NCBI GenBank assembly: GCA_019247255.1
Contig: JAFAPJ010000428.1
Span: 1 to 5,304 of the forward strand
Direction: 5' to 3'
DNA from: Methylobacteriaceae bacterium
Lineage (GTDB): Bacteria > Pseudomonadota > Alphaproteobacteria > Rhizobiales > Beijerinckiaceae
DNA: 5,304 nt
The notes under the pieces are model-generated. The model ran no database searches, had not been told where the DNA came from, and was given only the letters and a program-made list of their open reading frames with translations. The position numbers and the translations under genes were made by a program. Positions 1 through 5,304 of the stretch are shown piece after piece; the stretch's first letter is position 1, and every line of letters starts with the position of its first letter.

Positions 1-7
1 CTGACGC

Positions 8-22
8 CCCGGCCGAGCCGGG
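8..22 (-). terminator. GC-rich hairpin downstream of the glycosyltransferase gene (weak terminator candidate)
   Basis: CCCGGC and GCCGGG form a perfect 6-bp stem around a 3-nt loop, 25 bp beyond the glycosyltransferase stop codon. No T-run follows the stem on the minus strand, so it is not a classical intrinsic terminator. It could be a 3'-end stabilising hairpin or chance in GC-rich DNA. Nothing else is recognisable in bases 1-47. Confidence 0.25.
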
Positions 23-47
23 CAGGCGGACGCTACGGCGTGAGGCT

Positions 48-1235
48 TTAAGGAACGCTCAAAGCGCTCGGGGACGAAGCCGGTCGCGCGGGGGCGAGGC
101 CCTGGGCCGCGAACGCGTAGCCGGCGAGCACGCCGCTGATCATGCCCTCGAGGCTGAAATTGGCCCGGACGTAGCGGCTGAGCTCGCCCGAGATGCGCGC
201 CTGCTCGGCCGGCGAGCGGCCGTGGACCTGCATGATCTTCGCGGCGAGCGCCTCCGGACTGTCCGGTGGGATCAGCTCGTGCCCGTAAGGTCCGAAGATC
301 TCCGGGATGCCGCCCACATTCGTGGACACGATCGGCTGCCCGGCCGCCACCGCCTCGAGCACGACGTAGGGCAGCGATTCCGCCCGCGAGCAGATGACGA
401 TCGTCCTCGCGGCCGCGAGCGCTTGCCGGATCGGCTGAGGGGGAACGAAGGCCGTCGAGTCCCAGATGCCGCGCTCCTTGGCGCGCGCCTTGAGCTCGTC
501 CCCGCTCGGGCCTGAGCCCACGACCATGAGTGTCAGCCGCATGCCATGTTGGCGGCGGAGCAGCGCGACCGCATCGATAAGGGTCTCGATGCCTTTCGCC
601 ATCCGGAGCTCGCCGACATAGACGAGATCGAATGGGTCAAGCTTCCGGTCGAGAGGCGCGAATTCAGCTTCTGCCAGGCCGTTATGCGCGATCCGCACGA
701 GCGTCGGCGGGCTCCCGCAATAGGTCTCGAACCGGTCCCGGATATAGTCGCTCTCGAAGAGAAGCACGTCCGTGCGCCGCGCGAGCAGCTTCTCGGCTCC
801 CATGAACAATCGGTGGGCGGGCGAGCCCGGATAATAATTGAAGCTGCCGCCATGGGGCGTGTAGGCGCGGATCACTTGCGCGCCTCGCGAAGGTACGACG
901 ACGGAGCGGGCGAAGGCTCCGCCTTTGGAGCCGTGACCGTGCAGGACGTTCGGCTGGAGGCGGCGGCAGGCGCGCGCGAGCGCCGCGATGCCGTAGAGAT
1001 CGAGCGGATGCACCTGCCGCCGCATCGGAATGCGGATGAGCCCGAGCGTGAGATGCGGCTCGAGCTCGGCCAGCGCCGAGCGGGCGCGTTCCCCGCCCGT
1101 GCTCGAATCACAGAAGATCCCGACGTCGTGGCCGCGTGCAGCCTGACCACGGGCCAGGTCGAGCACGTGACGGAACAGCCCGCCGAGCGGCGTCCGAAAG
1201 ACGTGAAGGATGCGCAGCCGCTCCTCCGGGGTCAT
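48..1235 (-). CDS. GT-B fold glycosyltransferase, family 4 type, exopolysaccharide locus
   Basis: The 395-residue product should be a cytoplasmic or membrane-associated retaining glycosyltransferase that moves a sugar from a nucleotide-sugar donor to a lipid-linked polysaccharide intermediate. Donor and acceptor cannot be read from sequence. The N-terminal Rossmann half starts at RILHVFRTPLGGLFRHVLDL (8-27, glycine-rich loop) and holds LHGHGSKGG (98-106). The C-terminal donor-binding half starts at LVYVGELRMAKGIETLIDA (204-222). The family's E-x7-E motif is intact as E286 and E294 in ESLPYVVLE, followed by GQPIVSTNVGGIPEIF (299-314). Length is normal for GT4 and there is no signal peptide or membrane segment. 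The ATG at 1235 is preferred because GGGAG lies 7 nt upstream and homology begins at once. The frame stays open upstream to 1403, but that part is an Arg/Ser-rich shadow overlapping the export gene. It lies 22 bp behind that gene on the same strand, probably in one operon. Confidence 0.93.
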   Translation of the reverse strand: MTPEERLRILHVFRTPLGGLFRHVLDLARGQAARGHDVGIFCDSSTGGERARSALAELEPHLTLGLIRIPMRRQVHPLDLYGIAALARACRRLQPNVLHGHGSKGGAFARSVVVPSRGAQVIRAYTPHGGSFNYYPGSPAHRLFMGAEKLLARRTDVLLFESDYIRDRFETYCGSPPTLVRIAHNGLAEAEFAPLDRKLDPFDLVYVGELRMAKGIETLIDAVALLRRQHGMRLTLMVVGSGPSGDELKARAKERGIWDSTAFVPPQPIRQALAAARTIVICSRAESLPYVVLEAVAAGQPIVSTNVGGIPEIFGPYGHELIPPDSPEALAAKIMQVHGRSPAEQARISGELSRYVRANFSLEGMISGVLAGYAFAAQGLAPARPASSPSALSVP

Positions 1236-1242
1236 GACCGGG

Positions 1243-1247
1243 CTCCC
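1243..1247 (-). promoter_or_regulatory. Ribosome binding site of the glycosyltransferase gene
   Basis: GGGAG on the minus strand sits 7 nt before the ATG at 1235, inside the 22-bp gap after the export lipoprotein stop. It is the best Shine-Dalgarno match near this gene and decides the start over the longer open frame that reaches 1403. Confidence 0.7.
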
Positions 1248-1257
1248 GTCGCGGCGC

Positions 1258-1896
1258 TCAGAACCACCGCTCCTTGATGACGATCGTGTCGCCGGGCCGG
1301 ATCGGGAAGGTGATCGGCACCTCCGCCGTGGAGAGCCCGCGCGGCGTCCGGCGCGTGACCTCGGCCGTGCCGCGCTCACCACGCGGGGTAAATCCGCCCG
1401 CAAGTGCGACGGCCGTTTGAACGGTCATGCCGGACTGATAGGGAAACTGGCCGGAGGTCGTGACCTCGCCGAGGATGAAGAACGGCCGGTAAGTGTCGAC
1501 CTCGACGGAGACTTTCGGCTCCCGGAGGTAGCCCGCCCGGAGCCGGCCCTCGATCGCCCCCGCCGCACCCGCCGTTCCCATGCCGCCGACCTCGACGGGG
1601 CCGACGAGCGGCATCGTGATTCGGCCGGCGCCGTCGACCTGGTAGATGTTCGAGAGCGAGTCCTGACCGAAGACGATCACGCGCAGCTTGTCGCCGGTCG
1701 CCAGCGTGTAGCCTTCCGGGCCCCAGCTGTCGGCCCGGACCGGGCGGGCATCGGGGCGGCCGGGAGGCTGCGGCACGGGCCGAAGCGAGCCCGTGGTCGC
1801 GGGCGAGGACGGGGGAGGGCCCGACCGGGCCGTCCGCATGCAGCCGGCGGCCGGGGCCGACAGGAGGAGAAGCGCGAGAAGGCTGCGCCTATTCAT
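1258..1896 (-). CDS. Short Wza/OPX-family polysaccharide export lipoprotein
   Basis: The 212-residue product is predicted to be exported and lipidated, forming the periplasmic/outer-membrane exit for the polysaccharide. The N-terminus MNRRSLLALLLLSAPAAGCM is a lipoprotein signal: basic n-region, leucine core, and a lipobox ending in Cys19, with Ala rather than Leu at -3. A Pro/Ser/Arg-rich linker (about 24-58) follows. The polysaccharide export domain (about 61-133) shows GYTLATGDKLRVIVFG and ITMPLVGPVEVGG. One SLBB-type beta-grasp domain (about 137-180) includes FFILGEVTTSGQFPY and TAVALAGGF. The protein ends in PGDTIVIKERWF, a C-terminus I associate with short alphaproteobacterial members. 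It is much shorter than E. coli Wza (about 380 residues) and lacks the later repeat domain and the C-terminal membrane-spanning helix. Any outer-membrane pore is therefore probably supplied by another protein. It is divergent from the co-polymerase gene, its expected periplasmic partner, and first in a likely operon with the glycosyltransferase. The Shine-Dalgarno is weak (GGGA, 10 nt before ATG). Confidence 0.92.
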   Translation of the reverse strand: MNRRSLLALLLLSAPAAGCMRTARSGPPPSSPATTGSLRPVPQPPGRPDARPVRADSWGPEGYTLATGDKLRVIVFGQDSLSNIYQVDGAGRITMPLVGPVEVGGMGTAGAAGAIEGRLRAGYLREPKVSVEVDTYRPFFILGEVTTSGQFPYQSGMTVQTAVALAGGFTPRGERGTAEVTRRTPRGLSTAEVPITFPIRPGDTIVIKERWF

Positions 1897-1904
1897 GGGG
1901 TGAC

Positions 1905-1921
1905 TGTCCCGACTGACCGGA
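1905..1921 (-). repeat. Leader element, copy 1 (ahead of the export lipoprotein)
   Basis: On the minus strand this reads TCCGGTCAG, one T, then CGGGACA, and the export lipoprotein ATG follows 8 nt later. The same two words in the same order precede the co-polymerase start on the other strand. The CGGGACA word contains the only GGGA-like Shine-Dalgarno of this gene. Confidence 0.5.
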
Positions 1922-1971
1922 CGATGGCCAGAGGGGTAAGCTCTGCGTGGTTAACGGAGAGTTCCAGGCGC

Positions 1972-1988
1972 CCGGTCGCCCGGACCGG
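1972..1988. repeat. Central dyad CCGGTC-N5-GACCGG
   Basis: Two 6-bp arms separated by 5 bp form a perfect inverted repeat, suited to a dimeric DNA-binding protein or, if transcribed, a small hairpin. It lies at the midpoint of the two outer TCCGGTCAG copies. Identity as an operator is inference; the GC-rich background makes such words less rare than in balanced DNA. Confidence 0.4.
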
Positions 1989-2009
1989 CGGGAGGAACGG
2001 AGCGCTCGT

Positions 2010-2025
2010 TTAACTCACCCTCAAC
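2010..2025 (+). promoter_or_regulatory. CtrA-like box, one mismatch (tentative)
   Basis: TTAA-CTCACCC-TCAAC matches the alphaproteobacterial CtrA consensus TTAA-N7-TTAAC at eight of nine defined bases, the mismatch being T to C in the second half-site. It ends 52 bp before the co-polymerase ATG, a plausible promoter position. A single near-match is weak evidence. Confidence 0.25.
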
Positions 2026-2040
2026 CTTAATCGGGTGTCC

Positions 2041-2072
2041 TCCGGTCAGCTTTTCCTCGACTCTCCGGGACA
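2041..2072 (+). repeat. Leader element, copy 2 (ahead of the co-polymerase)
   Basis: TCCGGTCAG (2041-2049) is followed after 16 nt by CGGGACA (2066-2072), and the co-polymerase ATG follows 5 nt later. Both words are identical to those in the divergent leader; only the spacer differs (16 nt here, 1 nt there). The CGGGACA word includes the likely, weak ribosome binding site, with GGGA 7 nt before the ATG. Confidence 0.5.
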
Positions 2073-2077
2073 CGATC

Positions 2078-4162
2078 ATGGCGCAGACTTTGGCGGCTCA
2101 GCCCCCGGCGGCGGCGCCCGTCGCGGAGCTCGGTCTCGGCGACATCGGCCGCGCCGTTCGGCGGCGCTGGCTCTTCGTCCTGATCCCGACCGCGCTCGTC
2201 TTCCTCGGCTCCGCGATCTTCGTCTCCATCGTGACGCCGCGCTACACGGCCGAATCGAAGCTCCTCCTGCAGGCCGGCGACAGCTACTACACGCGGGTGG
2301 CCGAGGAGCGGCTCAACGAGCAGCAGCTGCTCGACGAGCAGGCCGTCGCGAGCCAGGTCCAGATCGTGCAGTCGCGCGATCTCGCCCGCGACGCGATCCG
2401 GAAGCTCGGTCTCGTCGGCAATTTCGAGTTCGATCCGGGTGCCGGCGCCATGGGGCTCCTCCAGCGAGTCGGCGTGCTCGTCGGCCTCGTGAAGGACCCG
2501 GGCTCCCGGCCGCCCGAGGATCGCGTGCTTGAGAAATATTTCGACAACCTGAACGTCTATCAGGTGGGCAAGTCGCGAATCGTGTCGATCGAGTTCAAGT
2601 CGAAGGACCCGGCGCTCGCCGCGAACGCGGCCAATACGGTCGCCGAGCTCTATCTCTCGCTGCAGGGCGACGCGAAGCGCGACGTCTCACGTTCGGCCTC
2701 CGCCTGGCTCGGCACGAACATCGACGGGCTGCGCAAGCGCGTCGCCGACGCGGAGGCCAAGGTTGAGGAGTACCGCGCTCGCAGCGGCCTGTTCGCCAAC
2801 GGCACGACGACGCTCCCCTCGCAGCAGCTCTCGGAGCTCTCCGGTCAGCTCGCCCAGGCGCGCACGGCCCAGGGCGACGCGATGGCGAAGGCCAAGCTCA
2901 TCCGCGAGCTCGTCAAGGAGGGCCGCGCCTTCGAGATTCCGGAGGTCGCTAACAACGAGCTCGTCCGGCGTCTCATCGAGCAGCGCGTGAATCTCCGGGC
3001 TCAGCTGGCGCTGGAATCGCGCACGCTCCTGCCGCAGCACCCGCGCATGAAGGAGCTGACCGCGCAGCTCGCCGACCTCGAGGGCCAGATCCGCGGGGCT
3101 GGCGAGCGGACCGCCCGCTCGCTCGAGAACGATGCCCGCCTGGCGGCCGGCCGCGTCGGCACGATCGAGGCCGCCATGGAGGCGCAGAAGAAGGTCGTCG
3201 CGCAGGCGAACGAGAGCGAGGTCCAGCTGCGCGCCCTCGAGCGCGAAGCGCGCACCCAGCGTGAGCAGCTCGAGAGCTATCTCGCCCGATACCGGGAAGC
3301 GACTGCGCGCGACAGCGCGGCCGCGACCCCGCCCGATGCCCGAATCGTGTCCCGCGCGGTCGAGCCCTCGCTGCCGTCTTTCCCGAAAAAAGGTCCGACC
3401 GTCCTCCTCTCGACGCTGGCGGCGCTCATTCTCTCGGTCGGCGCGATCGTGGCCCGCGAGCTCGTCGCCTCGCCGAGCGGCAGCGGCGCGATCGGTCAGC
3501 AGGTCGCGGCCGTCCCGGCGGCGACGGTCGCGGCCGAGAATCCTGTTGCAGCCTTAGCCCCCGCCGCCGCCTCGGCCGACCCGCGCTACGATTTCGGCCA
3601 GCTCATCGCCAGGCTCTCGTCCCACCCTGTCGAGGGGCGAGGTCGGCGCATCCTGGTCACGGGCATCGCCCGCGCCGGGCAGGAACGGGACGTCGCGCTC
3701 GGTCTCGGCCTGACGCTCGCCCGCGACTTCGCCACGATCCTGGTCGAGGCCGATCCCGACGACATGGCGGAAACCGGGGCCTATCCGGGGCTGACCGACC
3801 TCGTGGCCGGAGAGGTCAGCTTCGCCGACGTGATCCGGCCGGAGCCGGGCAGCCGCCTCCACCGCGTCGGCATGGGTCTCCTGCGCAACGACGCCCTCAC
3901 GGGCGGGCCGGAGGGCGTCGACGTGGTCCTGGCCGCACTCGAGCGGACCTATGATTGGGTGGTCTGCGGTCTCGTCGGCGGGGGAGACGGCACCCTGCTC
4001 GGTCTCCTGGCGCCCCGCTTCGACGCGGTCGTGATCGCGTCGAACCTCGAGCCCGCGAACCAGGATCTCGTGCGCGCCTACGAGGCGGCGCGGGACGCGG
4101 GCGCAAGCGACGTCATCGTGGCGCGCGAGCAGAGCGGAGCGGATCTCGACGTGGCGGCGTGA
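2078..4162 (+). CDS. Wzz/GumC/ExoP-type polysaccharide co-polymerase with degenerate BY-kinase-like domain
   Basis: The 694-residue inner-membrane protein should set chain length and link polymerisation to the export lipoprotein across the periplasm. The Wzz domain begins near residue 17, with membrane segment 1 at about 31-52 and the typical PRYTAESKLLLQ after it. A long periplasmic helical, coiled-coil-prone region (about 200-410) includes LLPQHPRMKEL (317-327). The family's proline-rich motif SLPSFPKKGP (431-440) leads into membrane segment 2 (about 440-460). An Ala/Val/Pro-rich linker (about 464-500) joins a cytoplasmic P-loop-like domain (about 501-685). In that domain the Walker A site reads GIARAGQERD (529-538) without the catalytic Lys and Ser/Thr. 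Walker A' reads ILVEAD (554-559) with Glu for the first Asp, and Walker B reads YDWVVCG (625-631) with Gly for Asp. No C-terminal tyrosine cluster exists; the last Tyr is 668. It is therefore probably kinase-dead. Single gene between a divergent and a convergent neighbour. Confidence 0.93.
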   Translation: MAQTLAAQPPAAAPVAELGLGDIGRAVRRRWLFVLIPTALVFLGSAIFVSIVTPRYTAESKLLLQAGDSYYTRVAEERLNEQQLLDEQAVASQVQIVQSRDLARDAIRKLGLVGNFEFDPGAGAMGLLQRVGVLVGLVKDPGSRPPEDRVLEKYFDNLNVYQVGKSRIVSIEFKSKDPALAANAANTVAELYLSLQGDAKRDVSRSASAWLGTNIDGLRKRVADAEAKVEEYRARSGLFANGTTTLPSQQLSELSGQLAQARTAQGDAMAKAKLIRELVKEGRAFEIPEVANNELVRRLIEQRVNLRAQLALESRTLLPQHPRMKELTAQLADLEGQIRGAGERTARSLENDARLAAGRVGTIEAAMEAQKKVVAQANESEVQLRALEREARTQREQLESYLARYREATARDSAAATPPDARIVSRAVEPSLPSFPKKGPTVLLSTLAALILSVGAIVARELVASPSGSGAIGQQVAAVPAATVAAENPVAALAPAAASADPRYDFGQLIARLSSHPVEGRGRRILVTGIARAGQERDVALGLGLTLARDFATILVEADPDDMAETGAYPGLTDLVAGEVSFADVIRPEPGSRLHRVGMGLLRNDALTGGPEGVDVVLAALERTYDWVVCGLVGGGDGTLLGLLAPRFDAVVIASNLEPANQDLVRAYEAARDAGASDVIVAREQSGADLDVAA

Positions 4163-4192
4163 GCTGCCGCGGGTGGGCTGCAGGCGTCAGCC
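4154..4192. terminator. Two small hairpins across the convergent gene ends
   Basis: GCGGC-N7-GCCGC (4154-4170) spans the co-polymerase stop codon, and GGCTG-N7-CAGCC (4176-4192) spans the acetyltransferase stop. Stems are only 5 bp and neither is followed by a T-run, so bidirectional termination is possible but weakly supported. Only 24 bp separate the two stop codons, so any terminators must overlap coding sequence or lie inside the opposing gene. Confidence 0.25.
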
Positions 4193-5304
4193 GCTCATCC
4201 GGGCCCGGACGCGGCGCACCGTCCGCAGCGCGCCCATCAGACGCTTCGAGCGCTTGACGTGCCGACGGGCGGCCAGCGCGCCGTCGGCGGCCAGCTTGGC
4301 GAGATGGCCGGCCGTGGTGACCGGCAGGACGACGTCGGTAAGCTCCTCCACCTCCTGGCAGAAGCGCCGTTTGTAGAGCCCGTCGCCCGCTCCGAAATCG
4401 AAGACCCGCCGGTTCACCCGGCAGCAATGGGCGATCACCTCCCAGGCGATCTGGTCCCCGGGGCTGTAGCGTGCGAAGTCCGGGTCGAAGGAGTTGATCA
4501 TGGCGCTGAAGCGGCCGCCATGAACGGCGCCGCCGAAGGCCGCGACCACCCTTCCGTCGACCAGCAGCCCCGAGACTTCGAGCGCGGGATGACCCTCGGC
4601 TAGGTCCTCGGTCGCGGCGCGGTTGATGAAATCGGCCGCCGCAGCCGTGAACGGGTCGCGGGTCCCCTGCATGCGGAAACGCTCGGCCTTCTGCTGGAAG
4701 AAGGAATGCAGGATCTCGGCGGCCAGCTCCGCGCTATCCGCCACGACGTAGCGCACCTCGCCCAGCTGACGCAGCGCGTTGCGCTTCTTGCGAAGCTTGC
4801 GATGCGCCGTGCGGCTCAGGATGCGCCGGAGCGTCGCCTCCGGATCCGGGTCGAGGTCGAGCCGCGCCGCATACGCGTCGTCGGCGCTGGGCGAGCCCAG
4901 GGCCGAGAGGGCGACCGGACGCCCGTCCCAGTGACGCGGGACATGGTTAAACGCGTAAAGGTCGAGCTCGAGACGTCGGCCGGCCTCGACGAGGAGACGC
5001 CGAAGCTCGTCGGCCTCGAGCGGGGGCGCATCGGGCGCGACGAGAGGCAGGAGGTGGTTCGCGTGCCGGCCTCCCACGCCCGAGGCGATGCGCAGCCCCA
5101 TCCGGGACGCGACGGTGACGGGCAGCACGAGCACCGGATGCCCGATCGCATTGCGCAGAAGGAGAACCTGGACTTGTTCGTTGCGTCCGAGCTCGGACGC
5201 CGCATAGGCGCGGGTCCAGGCGAGCCGCTGATAGGGCGAGCCGACCGCGCTCGGCTCGAACATCCGCCAGGCCGGCTCGGCGCCGTCGAGGTCCAGGATG
5301 TCGA
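4187..5304 (-). CDS. CelD/BcsL-type GNAT acetyltransferase (5'-partial, runs off the right edge)
   Basis: This looks like a member of the GNAT-fold group related to CelD/BcsL and FemAB, common in exopolysaccharide and cellulose loci. It may transfer an acyl group from CoA to a sugar or amino-sugar; the substrate is unknown. Numbering from the Met at 5263, the N-terminal part has SPYQRLAWTRAY (9-20). The basic segment RTAHRKLRKKRNALRQL (151-167) is typical of the family. The C-terminal GNAT core has LEVSGLLVDGRVVAAFGG (228-245), the CoA-binding-like YSPGDQIAWEVI (266-277) and FDFGAGDGLYKRRFC (288-302). An Arg/Lys-rich tail ends the protein. The frame stays open from 5263 to the window edge and encodes DILDLDGAEPAWR just before that Met. 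The Met has no good Shine-Dalgarno, and family N-termini extend further, so it is probably internal. It is convergent with the co-polymerase. Precise function is uncertain. Confidence 0.85.
   Translation of the reverse strand, partial: DILDLDGAEPAWRMFEPSAVGSPYQRLAWTRAYAASELGRNEQVQVLLLRNAIGHPVLVLPVTVASRMGLRIASGVGGRHANHLLPLVAPDAPPLEADELRRLLVEAGRRLELDLYAFNHVPRHWDGRPVALSALGSPSADDAYAARLDLDPDPEATLRRILSRTAHRKLRKKRNALRQLGEVRYVVADSAELAAEILHSFFQQKAERFRMQGTRDPFTAAAADFINRAATEDLAEGHPALEVSGLLVDGRVVAAFGGAVHGGRFSAMINSFDPDFARYSPGDQIAWEVIAHCCRVNRRVFDFGAGDGLYKRRFCQEVEELTDVVLPVTTAGHLAKLAADGALAARRHVKRSKRLMGALRTVRRVRARMSG

Larger units (their letters stand above)
1897..2077. promoter_or_regulatory. Divergent promoter/leader region between the export lipoprotein and the co-polymerase
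   Basis: These 181 bp must hold the promoters for both the minus-strand export/glycosyltransferase pair and the plus-strand co-polymerase. I see no convincing sigma-70 -35/-10 pair on either strand. The region is richer in TTAA tetramers than the flanking genes (1951-1954 inside the palindrome GTTAAC, 2010-2013, 2027-2030). It also holds four copies of GACCGG or its complement (1915-1920, 1972-1977, 1983-1988, 2042-2047) arranged almost symmetrically about position 1980-1981. Shared control of the two divergent units is a reasonable inference; no regulator gene is in the window. Confidence 0.7.

Noticed and set aside
546..1277. Plus-strand 243-codon open frame opposite the glycosyltransferase
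   Set aside because: It is antisense to a gene with clear motifs, has the Arg/Glu/Ala-rich composition expected of a GC-rich shadow frame, and shows no recognisable domain.
1236..1403. N-terminal extension of the glycosyltransferase by 56 residues
   Set aside because: It would overlap the end of the export lipoprotein gene, is Arg/Ser/Pro-rich with no family similarity, and the internal ATG at 1235 has a good Shine-Dalgarno directly before the first beta-strand motif.
1961..2010. GGAAC and CGTT words resembling an EcfG general-stress sigma promoter
   Set aside because: The spacing is 8 nt on the plus strand (1994-2010) and 4 nt on the minus strand, not the 16-17 nt expected of such promoters.
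1210..2013. Plus-strand 267-codon open frame spanning the export lipoprotein and part of the intergenic region
   Set aside because: It is antisense to the lipoprotein gene, has low-complexity Arg/Gly/Asp composition and no domain; its length is explained by high GC content.
3386..3391. A6 run as a possible programmed slippage site just before membrane segment 2 of the co-polymerase
   Set aside because: The run simply encodes the Lys-Lys of the family's proline-rich motif. There is no downstream structure I can support, and neither alternative frame gives a meaningful product.
3132..3557. Second-frame open frame of 141 codons inside the co-polymerase gene
   Set aside because: Almost entirely Arg/Ser/Pro, typical of an out-of-frame reading of GC-rich sequence; the co-polymerase frame is intact throughout.

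Overview
The window is a strongly GC-rich bacterial segment with GC-biased third codon positions. Its four protein genes read as part of an exopolysaccharide or capsule locus of an alphaproteobacterium. A Hyphomicrobiales member of the Methylobacterium type is my best guess, based on base composition, the style of the export lipoprotein (it ends in PGDTIVIKERWF) and gene content. That assignment is inference, not a database result.

Layout: a minus-strand pair occupies 48-1896. The upstream gene is a short outer-membrane polysaccharide export lipoprotein of the Wza/OPX family (1258-1896). It is followed after 22 bp by a GT-B family 4 glycosyltransferase (48-1235). A 181-bp divergent control region (1897-2077) separates this pair from a plus-strand gene (2078-4162). 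That gene encodes a 694-residue inner-membrane polysaccharide co-polymerase of the Wzz/GumC/ExoP class, with a C-terminal tyrosine-kinase-like domain whose nucleotide-binding motifs have decayed. Converging on it with a 24-bp gap is a minus-strand CelD/BcsL-type GNAT acetyltransferase (4187 to the right edge). Its reading frame runs off the window, so its true start is not present.

Working together (inference): the glycosyltransferase adds a sugar to a lipid-linked repeat unit. The acetyltransferase-like protein may acylate the sugar or another precursor. The co-polymerase sets chain length and couples polymerisation to export, and the OPX lipoprotein forms the periplasmic/outer-membrane exit. 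Flippase, polymerase, initiating transferase, an active BY-kinase and a phosphatase are not in the window.

The most interesting points are the degenerate kinase domain of the co-polymerase and the structured divergent intergenic region. In that region both leaders carry the same two short words (TCCGGTCAG, then CGGGACA) ahead of their ATG, around a central dyad. No RNA genes, mobile elements, CRISPR arrays or phage genes were found, and I see no clearly new biological system here.
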